Assembly (NCBI GenBank): GCA_038246645.1
Contig: JBBRVS010000001.1
Span: 36,460-100,459 of the forward strand
Reading direction: 5' to 3'
Source of the DNA: JAHCHG01 sp038246645
Lineage (GTDB): Bacteria > Acidobacteriota > Blastocatellia > Pyrinomonadales > Pyrinomonadaceae
DNA length: 64,000 nucleotides
Part shown: positions 35,120-43,402 of the stretch, piece by piece
Numbering within the stretch: position 1 is the stretch's first letter
Layout of the letters: each line of letters starts with the position of its first letter
Program-made: the position numbers and the translations under genes
The notes under the pieces: model-generated
Told to the model about the DNA's origin: nothing
Databases searched by the model: none
What the model saw: the letters and a program-made list of their open reading frames with translations, nothing else

Positions 35120-35574
35120 TTTACATTATTTATTTTTTTCAGCATCTTTTCGGCATCTTTTTTGAATTTGCTGTTCGGATATTGTTCAATGATTATTCCG
35201 AAATATGCAACGGCATTTTCCTCCATTTTCTCCGGCGCAAATTTTTCCTTTTCTGCTTCGTCTTTGAAGTCAACTTTTTGTCTGCCCTTATTTTCCGAAA
35301 GATAAAAGCTGCTCATCGCGGCGATGTAGAGAAATTCGTCCATTTTCGAGAATTGCGGATACGCCGCATAAGTTTCTTCAAAACGCATCAAAACGCCTTT
35401 GTAGGCTTTTTTCAGTTTGTAATACTGGTAGGCAACATTAAAATTATGCTGCGCGTCCTGTTCAAAAAGGTTATCCGTAATCGCTTGCGGATCAACCGTT
35501 TCCTGTGCTTTTGTTTCCGGGGAAAAGGCGAATATAAAAATAGAAAAACTTAAAAGTAAAAATGCTTTTTTCAT
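35116..35574 (-). CDS. Secreted TPR-like (BamD-type) protein
   Basis: 152 residues with a signal peptide (1-23). The body has helix pairs such as FNVAYQYYKLKKAYKGVLMR and ENAVAYFGIIIEQYPNSKFKKDAEKML, the pattern of tetratricopeptide repeats in YfiO/BamD and YbgF proteins. There is no lipobox cysteine, so it is likely periplasmic and soluble. It overlaps the VOC gene by four bases, giving a short operon leading to DUF5678 and the retropepsin-like gene. Confidence 0.7.
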   Translation of the reverse strand: MKKAFLLLSFSIFIFAFSPETKAQETVDPQAITDNLFEQDAQHNFNVAYQYYKLKKAYKGVLMRFEETYAAYPQFSKMDEFLYIAAMSSFYLSENKGRQKVDFKDEAEKEKFAPEKMEENAVAYFGIIIEQYPNSKFKKDAEKMLKKINNVK

Positions 35575-35619
35575 AATGGTTTAGAAGTATCGGAAAATCA
35601 TTTTAAGCGGAAAAAAAAC

Positions 35620-35710
35620 TATAAACTATAAACTTTTAACTATCAACTATTTTACAGAAATCTTTTATCCATAATAGTTTAGAGTTTATAATTAAAAGTT
35701 TACAGTTTGT
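35620..35710. repeat. Heptamer-armed inverted repeat (AACTATA arms)
   Basis: ACTATAAACTATAAACTTTT and AACTATCAACTATTTT on the left oppose AATAGTTTAGAGTTTATAAT and TAAAAGTTTACAG on the right. It is part of the 368-bp gene-free stretch between the BamD-like and DUF3060 genes; the rest (35711-35860) is AT-rich with nothing identifiable. Confidence 0.6.
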
Positions 35711-35863
35711 TGTTCAAATCTTTTTCAATCTTATGTTCCAACACATCTCAGATTCTAAATTTTCAAAATTCTAAAAAATATTCAATTCTTCTGATGCGTT
35801 TTATCTATCAAAGGTTTGAATCAAGCGGGAATAAAAACATTTTCCGCATCAACAAAATAATTT

Positions 35864-35892
35864 TTGCACAGACACCGGCGGAATGCTATGAT
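35864..35892 (+). promoter_or_regulatory. Sigma-70-type promoter for the DUF3060 lipoprotein
   Basis: TTGCAC (35864-35869), a 17-base spacer and TATGAT (35887-35892). It is oriented toward the gene starting at 35943, giving a leader of about 45 bases. Confidence 0.65.
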
Positions 35893-35942
35893 GGCGGACA
35901 ATCTGTAAAAAAATTATAAAGTTAAAAGGAAATTATAAATCT

Positions 35943-36440
35943 ATGAAATTAAAACTCTTAATTATTTTAATCGGCGGTTTGTTTGTATTTGGATGCGATT
36001 ATCAATTCAAAGAAAAGCCGCAAGTTGAAAGTAATTCGGCAAATACAAACGCGAATGTTCCGACAAATACAGCGGGAAATTCCACTTCAAACGCCGCAAA
36101 TGGTGAATCTAAAGAAGAAACGAGCAACGAGCCGCTGATCTTGAGCGGCACGAGCGAAAGCCGCACGATCCCTTGCAACGGCAGGGAAGTCGAGGTTCTC
36201 GAAGATGCGACGGCAAATTCTTACACATTAACGGGGACCTGTAAAAAACTGACGGTTGACGGCGTTTCCAACAAAGTCAGCGTTGAAAAAGTCGGCGAAA
36301 TTTCGGTCAAAGGCACGAGCAACAAAGTTACTTACGTTGAAGGTTTGGGCGGCAAAAAGCCGAAAATCACCAGAAGCGGCGTCAGTACGGCGGTTGATTC
36401 GGTGAAGGATTTGGAAAAGAAAGCAGCTGAAAGTAATTAA
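35943..36440 (+). CDS. DUF3060-domain lipoprotein
   Basis: 165 residues. A lipoprotein signal with lipobox LFVFGC (Cys19) is followed by a long Asn/Thr/Ser-rich linker, then the DUF3060 beta-solenoid-like region (TLTGTCKKLTVDGVSNKVSV, VGEISVKGTSNKVTYV). It is exported and membrane-anchored, function unknown. A good promoter lies 50 bp upstream and an ACAGGGAT palindrome follows the stop codon. It is a single-gene unit. Confidence 0.82.
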   Translation: MKLKLLIILIGGLFVFGCDYQFKEKPQVESNSANTNANVPTNTAGNSTSNAANGESKEETSNEPLILSGTSESRTIPCNGREVEVLEDATANSYTLTGTCKKLTVDGVSNKVSVEKVGEISVKGTSNKVTYVEGLGGKKPKITRSGVSTAVDSVKDLEKKAAESN

Positions 36441-36447
36441 CGGTAAA

Positions 36448-36523
36448 TTAACAGGGATATCAGGATAGGCAGAGATGAAATTTTCTTTAAAATATCCCTG
36501 TTAATCCTGTTATCCCTGTTAAT
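36448..36523. repeat. ACAGGGAT palindromic repeat, copy 4
   Basis: TTAACAGGGATATCAGGAT on the left pairs with ATCCTGTTATCCCTGTTAA on the right. It sits between the convergent ends of the DUF3060 and AIM24 genes and can act as a terminator for either. Confidence 0.85.
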
Positions 36524-36537
36524 TTATTCGTTATTTT

Positions 36538-37233
36538 TTATCCGGCATTTTGCGCGTAATAAACTTCTTCGTAAGGCTGCAAGACAACCCAGCCCTGACC
36601 GCGAAAGGCGAGTTGGAAGGATTCGCCGCTTCCGCGTCCGAAAAATGTTTTCAGCGAAATGTCGGTTTTTATTTCCGGTTGCAGCGAACTCGACCACGCA
36701 ATCGTCGCATTCGGATCGGTATAGACCGGATTTTCCGGCGTTACTGCCAATGTGATCGGATCGAAATGCGTCGTAATGGCAATCGCGCCCGTTCCGCGCA
36801 GTTGGAGATTAAACAAACCGCCCGCCGCCATTCCGGCAATGCGGCGCATCATTTTTATATCCCAGCCGATCGAATCCTGAAACGCCAGAACATTGTTGCC
36901 GTTGACGAAAAGCATTTCGTCCTGCAAATACAGAACGCGCACTTTTTTGCCGCTGTCGGCGAAATAAACGCGCCCGTTTCCTTCGGCTTTCATCAAAGGA
37001 TTCGATTCGCCAGTGACCGCTTTTTTGAACATTTTGCTCAAACCGCCTTCGAGCATTCCTTCGCGTTCGAATTTGACATCGCCGACGTAGCCGATCATCG
37101 AACCGAGTTTTGCCCAAACTCGTCCGTTCAAATTGACTTCCAGAAGATACGCATTTTCAAGCTCGAACGGCTCGCGTTTTTCGTCCTTTTGCGCCGTTTC
37201 GTTGAGAAAACTGTTGATTGAATATTTGCTCAT
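36538..37233 (-). CDS. AIM24-family protein
   Basis: 231 residues of the AIM24/TIGR00266 family, proteins with a TRAP-like beta fold. WAKLGSMIGYVGDVKFEREG, MLFVNGNNVLAFQDSIGWD and the glycine-rich GMAAGGLFNLQLRGTGAIAI are typical. The yeast relative is mitochondrial; bacterial function is unknown. It starts 6 bp after the MTA phosphorylase stop and is likely co-transcribed with it. Confidence 0.88.
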   Translation of the reverse strand: MSKYSINSFLNETAQKDEKREPFELENAYLLEVNLNGRVWAKLGSMIGYVGDVKFEREGMLEGGLSKMFKKAVTGESNPLMKAEGNGRVYFADSGKKVRVLYLQDEMLFVNGNNVLAFQDSIGWDIKMMRRIAGMAAGGLFNLQLRGTGAIAITTHFDPITLAVTPENPVYTDPNATIAWSSSLQPEIKTDISLKTFFGRGSGESFQLAFRGQGWVVLQPYEEVYYAQNAG

Positions 37234-37239
37234 ATTTTT

Positions 37240-38121
37240 TTACTTATTCGGGTTATATTTTCCGATGATTGCGTCCAATTTCTTGGCAGTTTCGGGATTC
37301 CAATGTTCGGGCGCGGTAAAAATCGCGCTTTGCGTCGCACCTTCAAACGGATTTGGAGTTTCCTTGCCTGCAACTCTTTTTACAGATTCTTTCAAAACCA
37401 ATTGTGCATTTCGCACATTTTTTGTCAAATACTCGACGACCATATCAATCGAAACCGCGTCGTGATCTTCGTGCCAGCAATCGTAATCGGTGACGAGCGC
37501 GAGAGTTGCATAAGCGATTTCGGCTTCGCGCGCCAGTTTTGCTTCCTGCAAATTGGTCATTCCGATAATGTCCATTCCCCACGAACGATAAACATTCGAT
37601 TCCGCTTTGGTCGAAAACGCCGGACCTTCCATACAAATATAAGTTCCGCCGCGATGAACCTTTAAATCTTCCACCGTTTTGCAGGACGCTTCTAAAATAT
37701 CGCCAAGCTCTTCGCAAACAGGATGCGAAAACGTAATGTGTCCGACGATTCCGCCGCCGAAAAATGTTGATTCTTCCGTGCGTCCGCGAGTCCGGTCAAA
37801 AAACTGATCGGGAATACAAAAATCCGTCGGCGCATAATCTTCGCGCAAACTTCCGACTGCGGAAACCGATAAAATATAGTCAATTCCCAAAAGCTTCATC
37901 GCATAAATATTCGCTCTGAACGGTAATTCCGAAGGCGTTAATTTATGCCCGCGCCCATGACGGGGCAAAAACGCGACGCGCTCGCCTTCCAAAGTCCCGA
38001 TAATAAAAGCATCCGAAGGTTTGCCGAACGGCGTATCAACTTCCGTCTCTTTTATATCCGTTAATTCCGGCATCTGATACAATCCAGAGCCGCCGATAAT
38101 TCCGATTTTTACTTGTTCCAT
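37240..38121 (-). CDS. mtnP: S-methyl-5'-thioadenosine phosphorylase
   Basis: A 293-residue nucleoside phosphorylase of the PNP/MTAP family that splits methylthioadenosine with phosphate into adenine and 5-methylthioribose 1-phosphate (methionine salvage, polyamine by-product removal). GIIGGSGLYQMPEL, LPRHGRGHKLTPSELPFRAN and CMEGPAFSTKAESN are the family signatures. It is normal in length. The other mtn genes are not in the window. Confidence 0.93.
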   Translation of the reverse strand: MEQVKIGIIGGSGLYQMPELTDIKETEVDTPFGKPSDAFIIGTLEGERVAFLPRHGRGHKLTPSELPFRANIYAMKLLGIDYILSVSAVGSLREDYAPTDFCIPDQFFDRTRGRTEESTFFGGGIVGHITFSHPVCEELGDILEASCKTVEDLKVHRGGTYICMEGPAFSTKAESNVYRSWGMDIIGMTNLQEAKLAREAEIAYATLALVTDYDCWHEDHDAVSIDMVVEYLTKNVRNAQLVLKESVKRVAGKETPNPFEGATQSAIFTAPEHWNPETAKKLDAIIGKYNPNK

Positions 38122-38144
38122 TGTTTAATTATTTTTTCTAAAAT

Positions 38145-38753
38145 TTATTTCTCGCAATAAAGATATTTTGATAAATCTACAAACTGACAATCTGCAAACT
38201 TTAACTTCTCAAAATGAAAAGGTTCGAGCAACTTTTGAATTTCGTTTGGTAATTTGGATATTTTTAAAGGTTTTTCGGGTAAAAGCAACAATTCATAAGG
38301 ATTCTTCTAATTATTCCTTTTTTGGCAACCCAAATCTTCCGTAGTTAACTCTTCAAAAATAAAAAGTCCCTTATTCGCGCCGGTTCGCCAAAAACTGTTT
38401 TCACTCGTTATATTATCTGCCGATTGCCTTAATTCATATCGTAAATTTTTTGGAATGACACTTGTCGTTACTTCGGATAAATCATTAAAGAAGTCTGAGA
38501 GTTTTTTATTTATCGAAACATCCTGAAAAAATGCTTCGGGAATATAAGTTTCAGCCGCTCCGAATTCTGCCAAATTATCTTCCGCGTCAACTCCATACCA
38601 AACGAAGTAATCATCTTTACTAAAGATTTCAAAGCGTTTCTCCCATTCATCGGAACTTATGTTTTGACTTTTGTAACTGTTCGCATAAAGCGACGAATCG
38701 GCTTTGCCAAGCAAATAATCTAGGTTGATTTTTATTTTCTCAAGCAAGGTCAT
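38145..38753 (-). pseudogene. Hypothetical gene with in-frame TAG at codon 149
   Basis: The ATG at 38753 opens 148 codons ending DLGCQKRNN, then TAG (38307-38309). The same frame continues for 53 codons as KNPYELLLLPEKPLKI and on to SKYLYCEK with a TAA at 38145. The continuation has normal protein composition and a natural-looking C-terminus, so the gene was probably 202 residues long before an amber mutation. The family is unknown (FEIFSKDDYFVWYGVDAEDN is the most distinctive segment). Readthrough or a base-call error cannot be excluded. Confidence 0.65.
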
Positions 38754-38759
38754 TTCAAA

Positions 38760-39020
38760 TTACGCAAAAACCAACCTGCTTTTCGGTTCGGGAATTTGTC
38801 TGCCCAAATCTTTTGCAATTTCAATCCATTCGCCAATAATAATTTCGGCGTTCGCCAACGCTTCCTGATAAGTCACGCCGTCAGCCATACAACCCGCAAG
38901 TTCGGGAACTTCGGCGATAAAAGAATTATCTTCTTCGCTCCGATAAATAATAACTTCGGATTTATTTATTTTTTTGAAAATGAAAGCGTTAATTTCTAAA
39001 TCGGTTTTATTAAAGCACAA
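38760..39020 (-). CDS. Orphan HicB-family antitoxin, start codon apparently lost
   Basis: The sequence VIIYRSEEDNSFIAEVPELA, GCMADGVTYQEALANAE and IGEWIEIAKDLGRQIPEP is a standard HicB (COG1598) domain. HicB proteins begin two to four residues before VIIY; here that codon is ATA (38967-38969) and no ATG, GTG or CTG exists at the right place. Only a TTG at 39020, which adds 17 atypical residues, could start it. No HicA toxin gene is adjacent. It may be translated from the TTG or be a decaying remnant. Confidence 0.7.
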   Translation of the reverse strand: MCFNKTDLEINAFIFKKINKSEVIIYRSEEDNSFIAEVPELAGCMADGVTYQEALANAEIIIGEWIEIAKDLGRQIPEPKSRLVFA

Positions 39021-39082
39021 AAAGTAATATGTCTTAAAACTGCCGACTTAAAAATTTCCACTGGTTTTGTGTTTTTGAGAAT

Positions 39083-39583
39083 TTATTTTTTATCTTCCTG
39101 ACAGCTGTTTGCCTGAATATGTGCCGCTAAGGTGTTGTTATTTCTTTTTTCAACAAGTTCGTCCATTCCGGCAAATTTTGCTTTCGGCTTTTCCCTAACC
39201 ATCGCTTCGTATGATTTCAACATACTTTCAATGCCTGCAATTTGTGTGGCGGTTTCATCATTGGCTTTATCGGGATTTTCCAGCTTGAAAGCCGCCATTG
39301 CCAATGAAAAATGAATAAGCAGTTCACCGCTGTTTTTGTTTTTCTTCTCCATCGCCGGCTTAATCGCATTGGTGCAAAGCGTTACGCTGACATCTTTTGT
39401 TTCAACAACATATAGAAAACCCCACTCGCGATACTTCTTTGCATCTTTGTCAAATGGTTTTTCTTCCAAAAAGCGCACTATTTTAATAAGTGTTTCTTTA
39501 TCGTTCGTCTTATTTTGGGCGAAATTAACCTGTGAGGTTAATCCGATTAAAAAAAACGCGAAAATTAGCGTAAGTTTTTTCAT
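39083..39583 (-). CDS. Secreted hypothetical protein
   Basis: 166 residues with a clear signal peptide (1-22, cleaved near NFAQ). The rest is hydrophilic and helical, Lys- and Glu-rich (LIKIVRFLEEKPFDKDAKKY, TLAAHIQANSCQEDKK). No known motif. It is probably periplasmic. It lies 18 bp downstream of the MBL hydrolase gene on the same strand. Confidence 0.65.
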   Translation of the reverse strand: MKKLTLIFAFFLIGLTSQVNFAQNKTNDKETLIKIVRFLEEKPFDKDAKKYREWGFLYVVETKDVSVTLCTNAIKPAMEKKNKNSGELLIHFSLAMAAFKLENPDKANDETATQIAGIESMLKSYEAMVREKPKAKFAGMDELVEKRNNNTLAAHIQANSCQEDKK

Positions 39584-39601
39584 TTTTATATTTTCCTTTA
39601 A

Positions 39602-40501
39602 TTAAATTTGGATTGGTTCGGCTTTTATTTTTCCTTCGTCTTTAAACAAACGGCAGAGCGGATGTTGAAAATCGTGATAGAAAAGACACAGCCAGTTTTC
39701 TTTCACAGCTTGCGGCAAAATTTGTTTCTTAAACTCCAAAGTTTCGGTCGGAAACAGATCGTAACCCATAATCCACGGATAAGAAAGATGCGCGGTCGTC
39801 GGGATCAGATCGGCAAAACCGTAGATTGTTTCGCTGCCGCGGATTAATTGCCAGGTTTGCATCGTTTCCGAATGTCCGCGAATCTGCTGCATTTGCAAGC
39901 CTTGGGCGACTTCGTAAATGTCGGGTTTTAATTCCAATTGTCCGCTTTCCTGCAAAGGTCGCCAATTTTCCGGTAAATAACTCGCGCGGTCGCGTTCGTG
40001 CGGATTTTCCGCCGCTTCGAATTCGGATTTTGATACAAAATATCTCGCATTCGGAAATTGCGGAACCGGTCTTTGGTCTTCGGTTTTCAGTCTTCGATTG
40101 TCTTCAAACTGTCCATTGTCCATTGTCCATTGTCCATTGTCCCAGACAGAATTTCCGCCGGCGTGATCGAAATGCAGATGCGTATTGACGACGATTGAAA
40201 TGTCTGCGGGCGTATAACCCGTTTTTTCAAAAAGAGTTTGAGCAAACGGTTTTTCGCGGAAAATGCCGTAGATTTCGGTTTGTTTTTCCGTCCATTTTTC
40301 GCCGATTCCGGTTTCGATCAGGATTTTTTCATCGGGAGTTTCGACGAAAACGCAGTTCATCTGGAGTTTTATGCGATTAAGCGCGTCCGGCGGACATTTC
40401 TTTTCCCATAAAACACGCGGGACAACGCCGAACATTGCCCCGCCGTCGAGTCTGAATTCACAATCAGGAATGATTTCAATCCGATAATCGCCGAATTGCA
40501 T
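39602..40501 (-). CDS. Metallo-beta-lactamase-fold hydrolase with a repeat-encoded insertion
   Basis: 299 residues of the MBL superfamily. The zinc motif THLHFDH (His108, His110, Asp112, His113) and the later GHSETMQTW (third His) are intact, consistent with a lactonase- or glyoxalase-II-like hydrolase. Between residues ~118 and 146 sits a stretch (WDNGQWTMDNGQ...) encoded by tandem GGACAAT heptamers and GAAGACC-like units, in frame, where family members have a short loop. The domain before and after is normal, so the insertion seems tolerated. The gene precedes a secreted hypothetical on the same strand. Confidence 0.87.
   Translation of the reverse strand: MQFGDYRIEIIPDCEFRLDGGAMFGVVPRVLWEKKCPPDALNRIKLQMNCVFVETPDEKILIETGIGEKWTEKQTEIYGIFREKPFAQTLFEKTGYTPADISIVVNTHLHFDHAGGNSVWDNGQWTMDNGQFEDNRRLKTEDQRPVPQFPNARYFVSKSEFEAAENPHERDRASYLPENWRPLQESGQLELKPDIYEVAQGLQMQQIRGHSETMQTWQLIRGSETIYGFADLIPTTAHLSYPWIMGYDLFPTETLEFKKQILPQAVKENWLCLFYHDFQHPLCRLFKDEGKIKAEPIQI
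40103..40143. repeat. Heptamer array (GTCCATT) inside a coding sequence
   Basis: Nearly five tandem GTCCATT units, preceded by imperfect GGTCTTC/GTCTTCG units at 40073-40100. This is the same class of array that elsewhere in the window is intergenic; here it is in frame in the MBL hydrolase gene. Confidence 0.85.
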
Positions 40502-40519
40502 TGGTAAATGGTTGGTTGT

Positions 40520-40566
40520 AAATGGTTAATCGTAAAAGGAGAAACTCCCGTTTACGATTAACCATT
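40520..40566. repeat. Perfect 17-bp inverted repeat upstream of the MBL gene
   Basis: AAATGGTTAATCGTAAA and its exact complement around AGGAGAAACTCCCG. It lies 20 bp before the MBL hydrolase start and could form a hairpin near the transcript start. Confidence 0.7.
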
Positions 40567-40577
40567 TTGTTAACAAA

Positions 40578-40707
40578 TTAAGCAGATAAGCAAAAGTTTT
40601 ACGAAATTCTAAAAACTCTAAAAACTCTCTTAAATCATAGATTCAACATAAATTAGGAGTTTTTTGATATTATCCGTTATCCGTTTTCCATTTTGCATTG
40701 GTGCTTA
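40578..40707 (-). repeat. Dispersed ~125-bp repeat, copy 3
   Basis: Same boundaries as copies 1 and 2 (TTAAGCAGATAAGCAAAAG to TTGCATTGGTGCTTA) but a diverged middle. On the minus strand it begins with the TAA stop codon of the parvulin gene. Confidence 0.8.
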
Positions 40708-42348
40708 TTTTTTCGGTGCTTCTTTCGGTGGTGCTTTCGGCTGCGGCTTCGGTGCTCCGCTTTGCGGTGCTCCCGGCGGCGGCTGTCCGCCCTGCGGCAT
40801 CGGCGGCATCTGTTTTTCCATCATCTTCTGCATTTCTTCTTCCGAAACTTCCGGCACTTTGTAATCAATCGAAACTTCGACCGGATTATTTGCCAAAATC
40901 TCGTCTAAAACCGCTTTTTCCTTTTCGGTTTCGAGTTTGGCTTTGACCATTTCCTTGACCGGCATATCACGTCCCATCGGATTTTCCTGATCTTTGACGG
41001 TCGTTGAAATCAAAATATGACGCACGTCATAAATCTGACTGGCTTGTCCGGCTTGATCTTTCGTTTCGCCTTTTTTCTCGAGTTTGATGATATGAAAACC
41101 GTACGGCGTTTCAACCAGATTCTCGGCGACTTTTCCGGGTTCGAGCGCGAGCGCGGCGGCTTCAAATTCCGGCATCATTCTGCCTTTCGGCACGTCGGCA
41201 TAAAGTCCGCCGTTGGTTTTGCCGTCGGGAGTTTTATTGCCCGGATCTTGCGAGAATTCATCAGCCAATTTTGCAAAATCTTCGCCCGCCTTGGCGCGGT
41301 TTAAGATGTCTTCCGCCTGTTTTTTCTTGGCTTCGGGACTGAGTTCGGGATGCTCGGCGATGTATTTCTCGACATCCGCATCCGTAACTTCGGTCTTTTT
41401 GGTTAAAACCTTCTGCGCGTAGATTCGGGCAAGCAGTTGAGCTTGCTGGAGCTTCATTTGCAGATCGGCTTTGACTTTGAATTCTTCGCCAAGCTCGCCG
41501 GAAGCCATTTTGTCTTCGGCTTCTTTTTGATAGATTTTGATCTTGGCAAAATAATCTTTTGCCTGGGCGATTTCTTCTTCGCTCGGTTGACGATCCGCCA
41601 TGGTCGGATTATTTTCCTTCATCAGTTGAAGTTTGGAATCGAGAAATTTCTGAAATTCGGCTTCGCGGCTGCCGTCTGTCCAAAATTCCTTAACGCGGTC
41701 TTCGCCGATAAAACCGAATGGCGGCATCGGACCCTTATCTTTGTTGATAAATTGATCGTAATTGACCGCCAAAACCTCAGCCCGCATATTTTCGAGTTCG
41801 GTTTTGATCGCCGGTTCCTGATCAATGCCTTCTTTTCTCGCCTGACTGGCGACGGCAAGCAGCTGCTTCAAATTTTCGGCTTGTTGTTTTTTGAATTCCG
41901 GTTCTTCCGACAGACGTTTGAGCATCATCGGATTGGCATCTTTTAAGAGAATTTCCATCTCTTGCGCGGTGATTTTATTCATATCGCCGCCGCCCGCGCT
42001 GTGACCGTATTTTGCCTTCCAAAAGACAAGCCCGCCGCCGATCACGAAAATAATCGCGACGACGATCAAGCCTTTGGAGAGCGAACTCATTCCGCCGCCC
42101 GTCTGCGAAGCCGCCGCCGCCTTCAATTTCGGCTCTGTCTTAACCGAAGCCGCGTCTGTATTGCCGAATGTCGAACGAATTTCTTCCGTCGGTGTTTCCG
42201 TTTCCGTAGTTTCAGCCGCAAATTCTTCCGCAATTTCTACATTGGAATTGTCCGGAGCTTCTTCGGAAACAGTTTCTTCCGATGATTCCAAGGCTTCCAA
42301 ATCGTTTATATCTTCATTCTCTTCGTTGTGTTTAGAACTTTTACTCAT
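40705..42348 (-). CDS. Membrane-anchored parvulin-type peptidyl-prolyl isomerase
   Basis: 547 residues: a Glu-rich cytoplasmic N-terminus, one membrane helix (about 93-110), a SurA/PpiD-like helical chaperone region and a parvulin (PpiC) domain around 330-430 (AKAGEDFAKLADEFSQDPGN, GGLYADVPKGRMMPEFEAAA, VETPYGFHIIKLE). The tail is Pro/Gly/Lys-rich. Such proteins assist outer-membrane or exported protein folding. AGAGGAAA is a good ribosome site. The stop codon TAA is the first triplet of a dispersed repeat. It is last in the meaB-mce operon. Confidence 0.9.
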   Translation of the reverse strand: MSKSSKHNEENEDINDLEALESSEETVSEEAPDNSNVEIAEEFAAETTETETPTEEIRSTFGNTDAASVKTEPKLKAAAASQTGGGMSSLSKGLIVVAIIFVIGGGLVFWKAKYGHSAGGGDMNKITAQEMEILLKDANPMMLKRLSEEPEFKKQQAENLKQLLAVASQARKEGIDQEPAIKTELENMRAEVLAVNYDQFINKDKGPMPPFGFIGEDRVKEFWTDGSREAEFQKFLDSKLQLMKENNPTMADRQPSEEEIAQAKDYFAKIKIYQKEAEDKMASGELGEEFKVKADLQMKLQQAQLLARIYAQKVLTKKTEVTDADVEKYIAEHPELSPEAKKKQAEDILNRAKAGEDFAKLADEFSQDPGNKTPDGKTNGGLYADVPKGRMMPEFEAAALALEPGKVAENLVETPYGFHIIKLEKKGETKDQAGQASQIYDVRHILISTTVKDQENPMGRDMPVKEMVKAKLETEKEKAVLDEILANNPVEVSIDYKVPEVSEEEMQKMMEKQMPPMPQGGQPPPGAPQSGAPKPQPKAPPKEAPKK

Positions 42349-42377
42349 TCAAATTTCCTCTTAAAAATTATAATCTT

Positions 42378-42782
42378 CTAATGTTTTTCGATAGTTTGTA
42401 TCAATTCCAATAAAACCCCGTTTGCCGATGACGGATGGACAAAGGCAACCAGGCAGCCTTCCGCGCCGATTCTGGGGGTTTCATCTATTAAACGCACGCC
42501 TTCGGCTTTTAGTTTCTTTAGCGACGCTTCAATATCTTCGACTTCGACGGCAATATGATGAATACCGCCGCCGCGTTTTTCAAGAAATTTCGAGATCGGC
42601 GAATCTTCCGAAGTGGGTTCCAGTAATTCTATACGAGTTTCGCCAATCGGCAACATCGCCACGCGCACTTTTTGATCTTCGACAATTTCGGTATGAACAT
42701 TTTCCAGCCCGAGTGCGTCTTGCCAGAACTTCAACGCCTCGTCAATTCCTTTTGTCGCAATGCCTAAATGATTGATTTTCAT
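42378..42782 (-). CDS. mce: Methylmalonyl-CoA epimerase
   Basis: A 134-residue VOC-fold enzyme that interconverts the (R) and (S) forms of methylmalonyl-CoA in propionate and branched-chain amino acid breakdown. INHLGIATKGIDEALKFW, GGGIHHIAVEVEDIEA and the C-terminal GVLLELIQ contain the metal ligands (His in HLGIA, His in HHIAV, Glu in LELIQ). The ATG overlaps the upstream stop by four bases. meaB is two genes upstream, which supports the assignment. Confidence 0.94.
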   Translation of the reverse strand: MKINHLGIATKGIDEALKFWQDALGLENVHTEIVEDQKVRVAMLPIGETRIELLEPTSEDSPISKFLEKRGGGIHHIAVEVEDIEASLKKLKAEGVRLIDETPRIGAEGCLVAFVHPSSANGVLLELIQTIEKH

Positions 42783-43393
42783 TCCGTTTTTAAAATCCCA
42801 ATTAAAATCCGCAAAATTTCTTCCAGATTATTAGGCAACACGAAAACGTTTATTCCTTGATGAAATGTTTTCGTTGTTCGGTCAAGCCTGCCGAATTGCC
42901 ATTCTTGTCCGGTTGATACCGCGCCGTAAATAATCTCTTTCTCGGTTTCTTCTGCCTTGTCGAGCGCGACGAGTTCGACTGCAAGTTGTGCAAATGCTCT
43001 GGTTAGATCAGCATTTTTAGCTTCGACGACCAATAAATCATTCTCGTGTCTTAAATAATAATCAAGCGAACCTTTTAATTGATGACTAACTTCAAACCAG
43101 TATTCCGAATTAAGTTTTGCCTGTGTTAAATGTCTGACAAATGATAAAATCGGAGCAATTAAGAACTCACGCCGCGTGATTTCATTTTCTAAGCTGATAT
43201 GAAGTAAGTGATCTTCAATCTGCGAACTCAAATAATTAAACATCGGCATTTCAACCGAACTTTTTTCAAACTGCATTATTTCGTTTACTTTTTTATAACC
43301 AAAATACTCCAGAATGTCTTCGGTTCGCGCACGAAGTTTGAAATAATCGGAAAAGGTTAAAGATTGTTCGGGAGAAATTACTAATTTTTTCAT
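42779..43393 (-). CDS. PD-(D/E)xK nuclease-like hypothetical protein
   Basis: 204 residues, no signal peptide. KGSLDYYLRHENDLLVVEAK has the D-x(n)-E-x-K arrangement of PD-(D/E)xK nucleases (Asp in LDYYL, then VVEAK), followed by a helix (AFAQLAVELVAL) as in the fold. Homologues are usually called hypothetical. It lies between meaB and mce, 9 bp after meaB and overlapping mce by 4 bp, so it is co-expressed with them although no metabolic role is clear. Confidence 0.7.
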   Translation of the reverse strand: MKKLVISPEQSLTFSDYFKLRARTEDILEYFGYKKVNEIMQFEKSSVEMPMFNYLSSQIEDHLLHISLENEITRREFLIAPILSFVRHLTQAKLNSEYWFEVSHQLKGSLDYYLRHENDLLVVEAKNADLTRAFAQLAVELVALDKAEETEKEIIYGAVSTGQEWQFGRLDRTTKTFHQGINVFVLPNNLEEILRILIGILKTE

Positions 43394-43402
43394 AAATGAG
43401 AT

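Noticed and set aside
36550..37221. A 223-codon ORF antisense to the AIM24 gene.
   Set aside because: It mirrors a well-supported gene, is rich in Arg/Phe/His typical of antisense frames of this genome, and has no recognisable domain.
38307..38309. TAG read as pyrrolysine.
   Set aside because: No pyl genes in the window, and several nearby genes show ordinary decay; nonsense mutation is simpler.
40103..40143. Tandem heptamers as a CRISPR array or leader.
   Set aside because: Units of 7-9 bp without spacers, and no cas genes in the window.
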